A stretch of DNA of 64,000 bases from Acidimicrobiales bacterium (GTDB lineage Bacteria > Actinomycetota > Acidimicrobiia > Acidimicrobiales > Palsa-688): assembly GCA_035533095.1 (NCBI GenBank), contig DATLUM010000094.1, forward strand, positions 1 through 64,000. The letters run 5' to 3'. Below are positions 1 to 8,001 of the stretch, one piece after another. The notes under the pieces were generated by a model that ran no database searches, was not told the DNA's origin, and saw only the letters and a list, made by a program, of their open reading frames with translations. The translations under genes were made by a program, and so were the position numbers. Every line of letters starts with the position of its first letter. Position 1 is the first letter of the stretch.

Positions 1-882
1 CAGGTCGACAAACAGACGGTCGTGGCGTCGGTGGGCCTCTGTCCCGACGACCAAGAGGAAGAACGTGGTGCAGAGCGAGACGATTAGAGGTACCACCCAG
101 GGCCCCCGGCTTCCGACCGTCGCCATGTGGAACAACGAGACGACTCCGGTCAACGGGTTGGCTTCGGCTATGAACTTCAACCCACCCAGCACGCTCATCG
201 GGTAGACGATCGGGGTTACGTACATCCATACGAGCAGTGCAGCCAGCACGAGGAACTTGACGTCGCGGAAGTAGACGTTCAGGGCCGACACGCACAGGGA
301 GAGACCCGTCACGAACGCTGCGAGCAGAAGGATGCCCGGTAGAAGCAGCACGAGCTGCGGCTTGTAACCCACGCCGAGCACCGGCATGACCACCAACAGG
401 ACGGCGGACGTCACTACGAGCCCCACGACGTTCGAGAGGACGGGAACCACCGCCAGGAGTATCCGCGGAAACCACACCTTCTCGGTCAGCGACGATCCGT
501 CCACGAGGGAAGTGACACCGCTGTTGAGCACGGTCGAGAAGTACGAGTAGGCGATGATCCCACTCATGACGTAGATGCCGAAACCCCGGCCTCCTCCCGT
601 CCTGACCACCCGGGAGAACACGACCGCCATGATCGAGGCCTGCAGAACCGGGACCGCCACCGCCCAAGTCAGACCAAGTGATGCGCGCTTGTACCGCGTG
701 TGGAAGTCCTTTCGGGCGAGGACTATCAGCACATCGAGGTGCCGGTAGACCTCCAACCACCAACTCCGCAGGCTGTCCGGGCGGCTGGTGATCTCGAGAA
801 CCGGAACCGACGTCAACTGGCCATCCGGTGTCGCAGCAACCCGCCCGTCCATAAGGACCAAACTATACTTCCCGCCCGCCAT
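1..882 (-). CDS. ABC-2 type polysaccharide export permease (partial at window edge)
   Basis: This is the membrane subunit of an ABC exporter of the Wzm/TagG type, expected to move lipid-linked surface glycans across the cytoplasmic membrane with a separate ATPase. My own translation gives 294 codons that run off the left edge without a stop. A cytosolic N-terminus with RKDFHTRYKRASLGLTWAV (the conserved ABC-2 entry region) precedes about five hydrophobic segments, and a late FRDVKFL motif is typical of O-antigen permeases. The start at 882 is chosen because a purine-rich ribosome site (GGAGGGGAAAGG) lies just upstream. A second ATG at 852 is possible. Its start codon shares the CCATGG box with the divergent methyltransferase. 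The ATPase partner is presumably outside the window. Confidence 0.82.
   Translation of the reverse strand, partial: MAGGKYSLVLMDGRVAATPDGQLTSVPVLEITSRPDSLRSWWLEVYRHLDVLIVLARKDFHTRYKRASLGLTWAVAVPVLQASIMAVVFSRVVRTGGGRGFGIYVMSGIIAYSYFSTVLNSGVTSLVDGSSLTEKVWFPRILLAVVPVLSNVVGLVVTSAVLLVVMPVLGVGYKPQLVLLLPGILLLAAFVTGLSLCVSALNVYFRDVKFLVLAALLVWMYVTPIVYPMSVLGGLKFIAEANPLTGVVSLFHMATVGSRGPWVVPLIVSLCTTFFLLVVGTEAHRRHDRLFVDL
864..869 (+). promoter_or_regulatory. Candidate -10 element for the methyltransferase pair
   Basis: TATACT lies 11 nt before the ATG at 881, and no ribosome site precedes that ATG. A transcript starting about 7 nt after this box would have a leader of only a few bases. No convincing -35 is visible. 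The box lies inside the N-terminal coding part of the divergent permease gene. Confidence 0.35.
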
Positions 883-1549
883 GGACCTTTCCCCTCCGAT
901 TAGGGACGGCAAGATCGATGAGGCCTATGCCAACCCTCGGGAAGAGGTCACGCTCCTCGTCCCCGAGCAGGCCAAGAGGATCCTTGACGTCGGCTGCAGT
1001 GTCGGCATCATGGGCGAGGCGCTCGAGCGAAGCGGGTGTGAGGTCACCGGAATCGAGTCCTTCCCCGCTCTGGCCGAAGGAGCACGCCAACGGCTGTCCC
1101 GCGTCATCGAGGAAGACGTCGAAGATCTCGCCCGGCGCAACTCGGATCCCGGAGGGCCGTTCGACTGTGTGATCATGGCCGACGTCCTCGAGCACCTGCG
1201 TGATCCCTGGAGCGTGGTTCGGTGGGCGTCGGGACTCGTGGGCGACGGGGGATCCATGGTCATCTCGGTGCCGAACATCCGGCACATCCACCTTTTCTGG
1301 TCCATGGCCGTGAGGAGGCGATGGCCCTACCGGGACGTGGGTCTGTTCGACCGAACGCATCTGCGGTGGTTCGCGTTCAACAACCTCGACGAGCTGCTGG
1401 TAGGAACCGGCTTCGCGATCGCCGAACTTCGGCGCAGCTACCGTCTCCTTCCCAACCAGAGCAGTTGGGACAGGCTCGCCCCCATGCTGGGCGACCTCGG
1501 AACGCTCCAGTTCATCTTCCGGGCCGAGCGCCCCGCGGGGTCTTCGTGA
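881..1549 (+). CDS. Class I SAM-dependent methyltransferase
   Basis: This 222-residue protein has the Rossmann methyltransferase fold. SAM motif I is ILDVGCSVG near residue 30, the acidic motif II follows at VTGIES, and the FDCVIMADVLEHLRDP block is typical of Methyltransf_11/23 enzymes acting on glycans, lipids or small metabolites. The substrate cannot be read from sequence. The ATG at 881 is preferred because upstream in-frame codons lie inside the divergent permease gene and SAM motif I is already near the N-terminus. The stop overlaps the GTG of the next methyltransferase (GTGA), so the pair is translationally coupled. The context with a polysaccharide exporter suggests glycan modification, which is inference. 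Confidence 0.8.
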   Translation: MDLSPPIRDGKIDEAYANPREEVTLLVPEQAKRILDVGCSVGIMGEALERSGCEVTGIESFPALAEGARQRLSRVIEEDVEDLARRNSDPGGPFDCVIMADVLEHLRDPWSVVRWASGLVGDGGSMVISVPNIRHIHLFWSMAVRRRWPYRDVGLFDRTHLRWFAFNNLDELLVGTGFAIAELRRSYRLLPNQSSWDRLAPMLGDLGTLQFIFRAERPAGSS

Positions 1550-2226
1550 GACCACACGTAGCCGATTTCGTGGTGGAGGCGACAAAGGTCCTGAACATGT
1601 CCGGACCCGTCGTGGAGATCGGTGCCCGCCCCGCCGAAGGCCAGGAGAGCTCGATCGAGTTGCGGGAGCTCTTCCCGGCGCAGGAGTTCATAGGTTGCGA
1701 CATACAGCCCGGGCCGCGAGTGGACCGCATCGAGGATGTCCACGCACTCACCTTCGACGACGGTTCGGTGGGCACGTTGCTGGCGCTCGACACCCTCGAG
1801 CACGTCCGCGACCCCATCAGGGCGGTGCAGGAGATGTATCGGGTGCTGCGACCGGACGGCGTTGTACTTCTCAGCTCGGTCATGTTCTTCCCGATCCACG
1901 CTCATCCCTGGGACTTCTGGCGATTCACTCCCGAGGGGTTCGCCCAGCTGTTGGCGCCATTCCCCAGTTCTCTCGTCATGACCCTCGGTTGGGACCTGAT
2001 GCCAGAGACGGTCTTCGGTGTCGGCGTCAAGTCCTGGGACGTCGAGATCACCCCCGAGACGTTCCCGGAGACCGCTGCACGTTCAGCCCACTGGGGTGAG
2101 GACCTCCGGATCGACCTCGGACCGATCAGACTCAGCGTGCGCCAGGCCTGGTCGATGACACTGCGAGCGACTGCCGATGCGCTGCAGGATCGTGTGCGAC
2201 GCTCGTTCACCCAGCGCCGACGCTGA
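1546..2226 (+). CDS. Class I SAM-dependent methyltransferase (second of pair)
   Basis: This 226-residue protein starts at GTG 1546, which overlaps the stop of the previous gene. It carries VVEIGARPAEG as a modified SAM motif I, GCDIQPGPRVDRIEDVHAL as the motif II region, and LLALDTLEHVRDP plus a VLRPDGVVLLSS strand as motifs III/IV. The later HPWDFWRFTPEGF segment is common in glycan-cluster methyltransferases. The longer open frame upstream only shadows the first methyltransferase. Length and motifs are complete and no frameshift is visible. It probably acts in the same surface-glycan pathway as its neighbours; the substrate is unknown. Confidence 0.78.
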   Translation: MRPHVADFVVEATKVLNMSGPVVEIGARPAEGQESSIELRELFPAQEFIGCDIQPGPRVDRIEDVHALTFDDGSVGTLLALDTLEHVRDPIRAVQEMYRVLRPDGVVLLSSVMFFPIHAHPWDFWRFTPEGFAQLLAPFPSSLVMTLGWDLMPETVFGVGVKSWDVEITPETFPETAARSAHWGEDLRIDLGPIRLSVRQAWSMTLRATADALQDRVRRSFTQRRR

Positions 2227-2287
2227 TTGAGAGCCCGTCACCGGTCAGGCCCAGGTGGCGATACAGCAACCCAGTCTTCACCCCTGC

Positions 2288-2309
2288 GGTGCCGGAGCCA
2301 ATCGGCACC
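2288..2309. terminator. GC hairpin between convergent genes
   Basis: GGTGCCG and CGGCACC form a 7-bp perfect stem with an 8-nt loop. It lies between the convergent ends of two methyltransferase genes. No T-tract follows, so it may act bidirectionally or simply block exonucleases. Confidence 0.35.
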
Positions 2310-2315
2310 GGGCCG

Positions 2316-3230
2316 TCAGCGGGCGGTATTCGAAGTCGTCTCGATCCAGAAGAGGCTGCCGCGGGGATTGACTTCTTTGAGGTTCGACCGCCCGAAGAGC
2401 GGTTCCAGGAGTTGCGCCACTTCAGGGACGCCTGTGACGTAATAGGTCGGTAACACGACTTCCAACCGGGGTGCATCGGCCAGCAGAAGCGCACCCAAGA
2501 CGTACTGTTCCGACCACCACATTTCCAAGAAGCCCTGCGGGTAGTCCTCCGGCAGGTAGACGTCATGGATGCCCACCAGTACCCCGTCGGGAAGCGCTGG
2601 TAGGACATCGAGAAAGAATGCGACGCAGTCGGAGTTCGGCAGGACTCTGTGGGAACCATCGAAGAAGACGATGTCACCCGGCCCGAGTGCGCCGAAGCAG
2701 CGTTCGAGGTCAGCCTGTTCGAGTGGGCTTCGGACGACGTCGTCGCAAAGCCGGTCGATCTCGCTTCTGGGGTGGGGGTCGATCGATGTGATTACCGTAG
2801 GGCTCCCACCGTCACGTCGGGCCCGCGCGACGACTTTCGTCGATTGCCCGCTCCCGATTTCGACGTAATGCGCCGGTCGCCGCAATCGTGTGTATGCGTA
2901 CAGCGACACGGTGTCCAGGCCGATCAGCCAGGGGTTGACCCAGCACGGCTCGAGCGACTCCTCCCCGCTCAGAGGGATACCGGCGAGTTCATCGAAGAAC
3001 CGGGTGAACAGCCGCAGCTGCTCCGCATAGGCCGGCGTCTTCGATTGGATGAGCGACATCAGTCTGCCATGAGGCGGTCGGCCAAAGCCGTAGCGCGGGC
3101 GCAGTTCAGCCGTCGCAGGATGGTCGAGGCGAATTGCATACGGAAAATCGGGCCAGAGACGCCGGGAACTGGCGTCGCCGATCATCACTCCCCAGCGGTC
3201 CAATCGGTCCCGAATGCGGTTCGGATTCAC
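2316..3230 (-). CDS. Class I SAM-dependent methyltransferase, Methyltransf_24-like
   Basis: The core carries HYVEIGSGQSTKVVARA (SAM motif I), VITSIDPHPRSEID (motif II), GDIVFFDGSHRVLPNSD and GVLVGIHDVYLPEDYP. This matches the Methyltransf_24 group often found in O-antigen or glycan clusters. The N-terminus is uncertain. GTG 3230 (VNPNRIRDRLDRWG, 304 residues) gives a protein-like start; TTG 3236 and ATG 3185 are alternatives, and none has a well-spaced ribosome site. It is convergent with the methyltransferase pair and divergent from the SRPBCC gene. Confidence 0.72.
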   Translation of the reverse strand: MNPNRIRDRLDRWGVMIGDASSRRLWPDFPYAIRLDHPATAELRPRYGFGRPPHGRLMSLIQSKTPAYAEQLRLFTRFFDELAGIPLSGEESLEPCWVNPWLIGLDTVSLYAYTRLRRPAHYVEIGSGQSTKVVARARRDGGSPTVITSIDPHPRSEIDRLCDDVVRSPLEQADLERCFGALGPGDIVFFDGSHRVLPNSDCVAFFLDVLPALPDGVLVGIHDVYLPEDYPQGFLEMWWSEQYVLGALLLADAPRLEVVLPTYYVTGVPEVAQLLEPLFGRSNLKEVNPRGSLFWIETTSNTAR

Positions 3231-3377
3231 GGGCAAGACACTACCGATGGTCCGATCTTGCGCATCGTGGCCTCGTGGTTCCGCCACCCGGTATAACCTC
3301 GGCAGGTGCCGGTGAGTCGGCCGCCGACCACCCCGTGGTCCCGCCCCACACATTCGGGCGTTCCCCCGGTGCGCGGC

Positions 3378-3383
3378 TACGAT
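3378..3383 (+). promoter_or_regulatory. Candidate -10 of a leaderless promoter (SRPBCC gene)
   Basis: TACGAT lies 8 nt before the ATG at 3392, and no Shine-Dalgarno sequence lies between them. The spacing would start the mRNA on or near the start codon. Confidence 0.4.
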
Positions 3384-3391
3384 CCGGGCCA

Positions 3392-3850
3392 ATGGCCACA
3401 AAGGACGTAGTAACCGTCGAGCGGACAATCAACGCATCGCCTCAGGCGATCTTCGACCTCCTCTCCGACCCGAACCGACACAGCGAGATCGACGGGTCCG
3501 GGACGGTAAAAGGAGCACGGGGCGGATCGCAGAAGCTGGCCTTGGGCAGCCTCTTCGGGATGTCCATGCGGCTGGGCTTCCCCTACGGGACCGAGAACGA
3601 GGTCGTCGAGTTCGACGAGCCGCGCCGGATCGCCTGGCAGACCCGGGGGACCGGGATCGTGCGCATGTTCGGCGGAAGGATCTGGCGCTACGAGCTCGAG
3701 CCTGTCGAAAGCGGCACCCTCGTCAAGGAGAGCTGGGACATAACCCACGAGAATGCCCTGAGCAAGCCGATGGTCCGCATGGCCGCCGCCACGACGACAA
3801 AGAACATGACGGCGACCCTCGAGCGCATCGAGAAGCTGGTCACGGCCTAG
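3392..3850 (+). CDS. SRPBCC family protein (polyketide cyclase/START-like)
   Basis: This 152-residue protein has the START-like helix-grip fold pattern. It opens with VERTINASPQAIFDLLSDPNRHSEID, has a central beta-rich FDEPRRIAWQTRG, and ends in a long amphipathic helix (MTATLERIEKLV). Such proteins bind hydrophobic ligands; the ligand and any enzymatic role are unknown. The ATG at 3392 is chosen because the family motif begins about ten residues later and earlier in-frame codons cross the promoter. It appears monocistronic, and about 200 nt without a gene follow. Confidence 0.8.
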   Translation: MATKDVVTVERTINASPQAIFDLLSDPNRHSEIDGSGTVKGARGGSQKLALGSLFGMSMRLGFPYGTENEVVEFDEPRRIAWQTRGTGIVRMFGGRIWRYELEPVESGTLVKESWDITHENALSKPMVRMAAATTTKNMTATLERIEKLVTA

Positions 3851-4058
3851 ACCCGACGCTTACAAGCGTTCGCAGAGCGCCTGTGCCCTATCAGCATCAG
3901 GCTTGTGCAGAGGCCTTCGACGATGAGCGATCCGGCGAAGACGGACGGGGACGGGGCCCCAGGCGGCCACGGCTGCCGCGGCTACGAAGAGGCTCACGTA
4001 GGAGAGGAGCAACGGCCGGCTACGGGTCGCTACACGAGGAGGGCGACCGGCGCAGGCA
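3851..4058. other. Gene-free gap between convergent genes
   Basis: I see no supported gene in this stretch. A short hairpin (ACGCTT-ACA-AGCGT) lies just after the SRPBCC stop and may help termination. The remaining sequence has only unsupported short frames. Confidence 0.4.
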
Positions 4059-4289
4059 TCAGCCCTTCGTGGCCGGCCTCACGAGAAGGGCGAGCGTGGG
4101 GCAGGCCGCCACGGCGCGGCGCATGTGCTCCTCCAGGTGCGGAGGCACCGGGTCCGGGTCGATGATCGGGTAGCCCCAGTCGTCGAGGCGGATCAGCTCA
4201 GGTAGCAGCTCGGCGCAGAGCCCGTGCCGGTCACAGGCGATCGGGTTGACGATGAGCTTCTTGGTGCCGACCCTGGTCCTTACCGCCAC
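4059..4289 (-). CDS. Ferredoxin, short single-cluster type
   Basis: This 76-residue iron-sulfur protein is the last gene of the redox operon. It opens with KKLIVNPIACDRHGLCAELLPELI, has DDWGYPII in the middle, and carries a late Cys-Pro (AACPTLAL). This is the pattern of small actinobacterial ferredoxins with CxxxxxC...CP that carry a 3Fe-4S or 4Fe-4S cluster, such as those serving cytochromes P450. The GTG at 4289 overlaps the end of the NuoF-like gene by ten bases. The longer open frame upstream is antisense-like noise over that gene. It probably exchanges electrons with the neighbouring flavoprotein. Confidence 0.8.
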   Translation of the reverse strand: MAVRTRVGTKKLIVNPIACDRHGLCAELLPELIRLDDWGYPIIDPDPVPPHLEEHMRRAVAACPTLALLVRPATKG

Positions 4290-5572
4290 GACGTCGCCCC
4301 CGGCGCAGGAACGGGTACAGGAGCCGGCGGAAGGCCGCACGACCGCCGCTTGCGATGGACCGCGATGTCGTCGGCGAAGACGGTCAGTGCAGAGCGGATC
4401 ATCCGGACCGTGCCGTCGGGATGGTGGCACGCCCCGCGTCCCGGAAGCATGTCGAGCCACCTTCGCAGCTGGGCCTCCCAGCGCCCGCGAGGATCCCCTG
4501 CAGCGAGGGCGTCCAACGCGTCGGCCACCGCCGGCAGCCCGTGCAAGCAGGGTCCACACTGCCCGGCGCTTTGTGAAGCCATCCAACCAGCGATCCGCGC
4601 CGTCGTGGCGAGACCGCAGTACTGACTCCCATGGACGAATAGGGACCCACACCCGAGAGAAGCGCTCGCTGCGGCGAACGAAGCCCGATCGACGGTAAGC
4701 GAGCGAGCTCGAGCGACCGGCAGCCATGTCCCCGCGAAGGCGCCCGACAGAACCGCGTGCGCCGACGGGCCCACGCCCGCCGAACGAAGAGCGGTCTCGA
4801 CCGACGATCCGAGCGCGAACTCGTAGACGCCCGCGCGCTCCACGTCGCCCAGGATCGTGACGAGCGCGCTGCCGGGGTCCTCAGCCGTTCCGAGGGAACG
4901 GAACCACCCGGCTCCGAACCGGGCTATCAACGCCACGTTCGCGAGGGTTTCCACGTTGTTGACCAGGGTCGCCCTGCCCCCGACCCCACGCTCGAAGGGG
5001 CGCGGCGGCACGAACGTGGGTTTCGCCTCGCCACCGTTGAGCCAGTGGACGAGAGCAGACTCCTCGCCTGCGACATAGCGCCGCGGTACTTCCTCGAGCC
5101 GGATGTCGACGGCGTCGGCTTCCACCGAGCGCCGCTCCGCCAGAGCTGCGCTAAGCGCCCTCGCGGCAGCCGAACCGCCGCGCTCGACACACACCACCGC
5201 CTGATCCGCACCCACGGTCTCAGCCGCGATGCTCACCCCGTCCAACACGAGGTGTGGCGCCGACGCGAGAAGCGTCTTGTCCTTGTGGCTCAGGGGCTCG
5301 GCCTCGGTGCCGTTGGCGACCACGACCGGGCGATTCCCGGCCGCCACCGCGGCGAGCTTCTTGCCCGTCGGAAATGATGCCCCACCCCTCCCGCGCAAGC
5401 CTGCTCTGTCGATCTCCTCGATGAGGAGCGGCCCCCCTCCGGGCATCTGACCCCACTGGCGGAAGTGGGCGTCGAAGCCCGGGTCGGCTGCTGTGGCCAA
5501 GAGCCGCGGCAGCAGCGTCGCCGGTGGCGCGTCCGGGACGTCCCGCCGAGAGAGCTTTGCCGACCGTGTCAT
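4280..5572 (-). CDS. NuoF-like NAD(P)H/FMN flavoprotein with iron-sulfur domain
   Basis: This 430-residue protein belongs to the complex I 51-kDa (NuoF/Nqo1) family. An FMN/NADH-binding GRGGASFPTGKK lies at 61-72, a VANGTEAEPLSHKDK segment near 85-99, and a SLBB-like region near 235-290. The C-terminal cluster domain has Cys339, Cys342 and Cys382 (QCGPC, GACHHPDG). The position of the first of the four usual ligands is Ala336, so the 4Fe-4S cluster may be altered or use another ligand. There is no NuoE partner, unlike complex I. Its ATG overlaps the stop of the upstream membrane protein (ATGA), and the ferredoxin follows. It likely feeds NAD(P)H electrons into the ferredoxin/heme module. Confidence 0.82.
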   Translation of the reverse strand: MTRSAKLSRRDVPDAPPATLLPRLLATAADPGFDAHFRQWGQMPGGGPLLIEEIDRAGLRGRGGASFPTGKKLAAVAAGNRPVVVANGTEAEPLSHKDKTLLASAPHLVLDGVSIAAETVGADQAVVCVERGGSAAARALSAALAERRSVEADAVDIRLEEVPRRYVAGEESALVHWLNGGEAKPTFVPPRPFERGVGGRATLVNNVETLANVALIARFGAGWFRSLGTAEDPGSALVTILGDVERAGVYEFALGSSVETALRSAGVGPSAHAVLSGAFAGTWLPVARARSLTVDRASFAAASASLGCGSLFVHGSQYCGLATTARIAGWMASQSAGQCGPCLHGLPAVADALDALAAGDPRGRWEAQLRRWLDMLPGRGACHHPDGTVRMIRSALTVFADDIAVHRKRRSCGLPPAPVPVPAPGATSWR

Positions 5573-6684
5573 GCGCTCGCCTCAATGGTGCCCGAGATGA
5601 TGCTGCCGTCCCGGCCGGTCAGTTGGATCGTGACGTTCATAGATCGGCCGCCGCCCGACACGCCGGCGCCGATCGTGTCGCCCTGCAACTGCGTCACCGC
5701 ACCCTGGTACAGGCCGGGTGAGCCCGAAGGCCCGACTGCGACCTTTCCCGACGTGAGTTGGATGCCCCCGTCGGCCGGCGTCCCTGTGAGAGTGACCGTG
5801 AACGTCCCGGCGGAGAAAGTTCCGTCGAAGACCAGGGTGATCTGGCCGCTCGAGTCGGAACCCTCACGCCGCTCGACCGCTCTGAAGCTCGATTGGAACG
5901 GGACGGGTAGCGACGGCGCCGTAGCCTGGGATTGGGATGACGCCGCACCCTGGGATGACTGCGACGAAGCCGACGCCACCGACGGGCCGAGCAGTGCAGT
6001 TGGGGTTCCCGCACGGCGGGCCCACCCGGGTTGGAGGGGTCCCTGCAGCGTCCAGACCCCGACGATCAAGGGGACGGCCAGGGTGCTACCGGCGGCGACG
6101 AGGCGCTTGGTCGCGCCGGCCGGGGTCCGCTCGGCAGCGGTGCGCCACCGCTCCGCCAGTCTCCACCAGATGGCGCCCACGCCGGCGGCCACACAAGCAG
6201 CGTTGATAGCGAGCACCCAACCAAGTTTGGTATCGGTACCGGTCCCGAGTCCGTGAACGATTGCCACCGGCCAGCACAGGTACGCGGCCCAGTGGAGCAA
6301 CCTCCACGCGCGCTGGCCCATTCGCTCGCGGACGAGACTGGTGACGACCAGCGCCACGAGAAGGTCGAGCGAGAGCGCACCGAGGCCGAGCCAAAGCGGC
6401 CGGTATTTACCGACGAACGGGATGAACACGCTCGCGATCGAGATCGGCGCGAACGTGTCGAGCACCGCTGTCGCCACGTGGACCCCCAAGAAGACAACGG
6501 CCAGCAGGGAGATGTTCTTGTGAAGGGCTGACACCACGAACCGGGGCCAGCCCGGCCGTGCGTACCGAACGACCTGGGTCAGTCCCATGACCATCGTCGC
6601 CGTCAGCAGGACGAGGTCCAACAGACCGAAGCCGCGCGTCATGTACCACAACGCCTGGGAGTTGGTGCCGAGCGCGCCCGTCAT
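5569..6684 (-). CDS. Ferric-reductase-like heme membrane protein with C-terminal extracytoplasmic domain
   Basis: This 371-residue protein has a six-helix ferric reductase-like core (about 15-210). His55/His69 and His131/His144 form two pairs that could hold two b hemes. A Ser/Ala/Gln-rich linker (about 225-255) leads to a beta-rich C-terminal domain of roughly 110 residues. That domain occupies the place of the FMN-binding domain seen in related clusters, but I see no S/T-GAT flavinylation motif in it. The gene overlaps both neighbours by 4 bp. It likely moves electrons across the membrane, with an unknown outer acceptor. Confidence 0.78.
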   Translation of the reverse strand: MTGALGTNSQALWYMTRGFGLLDLVLLTATMVMGLTQVVRYARPGWPRFVVSALHKNISLLAVVFLGVHVATAVLDTFAPISIASVFIPFVGKYRPLWLGLGALSLDLLVALVVTSLVRERMGQRAWRLLHWAAYLCWPVAIVHGLGTGTDTKLGWVLAINAACVAAGVGAIWWRLAERWRTAAERTPAGATKRLVAAGSTLAVPLIVGVWTLQGPLQPGWARRAGTPTALLGPSVASASSQSSQGAASSQSQATAPSLPVPFQSSFRAVERREGSDSSGQITLVFDGTFSAGTFTVTLTGTPADGGIQLTSGKVAVGPSGSPGLYQGAVTQLQGDTIGAGVSGGGRSMNVTIQLTGRDGSIISGTIEASA

Positions 6685-7655
6685 GGCAGTGCCGCCAGCT
6701 GTTCGACGACCGTCTTCTCCTCAGGCCAGCCTGCCACCGTTACCACGCGCCCGGACGTGTCTACGAGACGGGCTGGAAGATCCCGCTCGGTCAGCCAGTC
6801 GGGGGCGGCAGCACCGAGGAGGATCGACGCGCAGGAGGCGATGTTGGCGTCGACGCTCGATCCCGCAGCTACCGTGACGGCCCGCCAATGCTCGGCAGCG
6901 GGCAGGCTGGTAGCAGGGTCGATCACGTGGTGGACCGGCTCGCCGCCTCGGATCCAGCGCCGGACTGTGGTGCTCGAGGTCGCGAGACCGCCGGCGGCTA
7001 CCGACACGACGGGACCGACAGCGACCATCGGGTGCTCGTGGTCGTCGGTGATCCGGATGGGCCAGCCACCTTCCGGCGCCGGGCCGGCAACTGCCACATC
7101 TCCGCCCAGGCTGACGAGCACCCCGCAGCTGGTAACGGAGGCGGCGCGCTCTGCTGAGCGGTCGGCGCACAGCGCCTTCGCCGTCGCGCCGAGGTCGAGT
7201 ACCAGTCCCCGTGGGATGGTAACCGTCTGAGAGCGGGGGTCCACTCCGACCGCGGTCCAACCCGGGACCGGTTGGGCCCGCAGCACGAGGGGAGGTCCGT
7301 CCGGCTCGACCCGGGCGAAATCCCTGTCGTAGCCGAGCAGCTCCAGCGCCCTACCGACTGTGGGGTCGACCAAGCCGCCGGTGAGGCGCGCCGCGCGGAG
7401 TGCGACTTCGATCGCTTCGAAGAGGAGGCTGGACACCGAGAACGGGACTGTGGATCCAGCTGCGGCATTGAGTGCGATGAGCTCGCTGTCCGCACGGAAC
7501 CGGCTCGCGGCCAGATCCATCGCGGCGATCTCTTGTCGCAGGATCGCAGCGGCTTCGGGCAGCGCGTCACCGTCGGTGACGACCAGTTGGGCTGTGGTCC
7601 CGAGTGCGGGGAAGGAAGTCGAATTGGCCATGGTCCCGGTGACGGGAAGGCTCAC
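6681..7655 (-). CDS. apbE: FAD:protein FMN transferase
   Basis: This 324-residue ApbE-family enzyme covalently attaches FMN from FAD to Ser/Thr of target proteins. Family features are FPALGTTAQLVV at the N-terminus, GLVDPTVGRALELLGYDRDF, and the LDLGATAKALCADR segment with the conserved Lys. HHVIDPATSLPA and a C-terminal metal-site region (SSVDANIASCASILLG) follow. The GTG at 7655 overlaps the upstream stop (GTGA); an internal ATG at 7631 is an alternative. No obvious flavinylation motif is visible in the other genes of this operon, so its target is unclear. Confidence 0.9.
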   Translation of the reverse strand: MSLPVTGTMANSTSFPALGTTAQLVVTDGDALPEAAAILRQEIAAMDLAASRFRADSELIALNAAAGSTVPFSVSSLLFEAIEVALRAARLTGGLVDPTVGRALELLGYDRDFARVEPDGPPLVLRAQPVPGWTAVGVDPRSQTVTIPRGLVLDLGATAKALCADRSAERAASVTSCGVLVSLGGDVAVAGPAPEGGWPIRITDDHEHPMVAVGPVVSVAAGGLATSSTTVRRWIRGGEPVHHVIDPATSLPAAEHWRAVTVAAGSSVDANIASCASILLGAAAPDWLTERDLPARLVDTSGRVVTVAGWPEEKTVVEQLAALP

Positions 7656-7954
7656 GAGCCGCCCGAGGAGGCGACCGGCGCGGAGTACGTTGGCTGAGGC
7701 GGCTGGGTCGGCGGGCTGACGTTCTGCGTCTGGCTGCCGGAATCGCCCGACGACCCGGCGCTCGGCGGGGTCGTGTCAGAGGATGCAGCGGGTGGCGACA
7801 CCGTCGAAGCTCGATGGTTGGGCGAATGACCCGGAAGTGCCTTCGCCACCGCTCCAGTGAGGACGCCCCCCGCGATCAGCCCACCGACCGCCAGGTAGCG
7901 GGTGGTGCGGCCGATTCTCTCCAGACCCAGGTCTCGTGACGCGCCCGATGGCAT
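7652..7954 (-). CDS. Small membrane-anchored Ser/Pro-rich protein
   Basis: This 100-residue protein has one hydrophobic segment (about 19-37, YLAVGGLIAGGVLTGAVA) followed by a low-complexity Ser/Pro/Thr/Gln tail. It is probably a membrane anchor with an extracytoplasmic unstructured tail. The ATG at 7954 is chosen because the longer frame runs antisense-like into the upstream gene. It lies between the cytochrome and apbE and overlaps apbE by 4 bp, so it belongs to the redox operon. I do not recognise a family. The position is one where FMN-binding proteins often sit, but the protein is too short and lacks their motifs. Confidence 0.6.
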   Translation of the reverse strand: MPSGASRDLGLERIGRTTRYLAVGGLIAGGVLTGAVAKALPGHSPNHRASTVSPPAASSDTTPPSAGSSGDSGSQTQNVSPPTQPPQPTYSAPVASSGGS

Positions 7955-8001
7955 ACCTATAAGTATTCCTGCCGGCCTATGAGCCCAGCATGAGAGCAAG
8001 G

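Noticed and set aside
863-1585. Long minus-strand frame opposite the first methyltransferase
   Set aside because: It has no family pattern and a composition typical of antisense frames in high-GC genes; the plus-strand methyltransferase has clear motifs.
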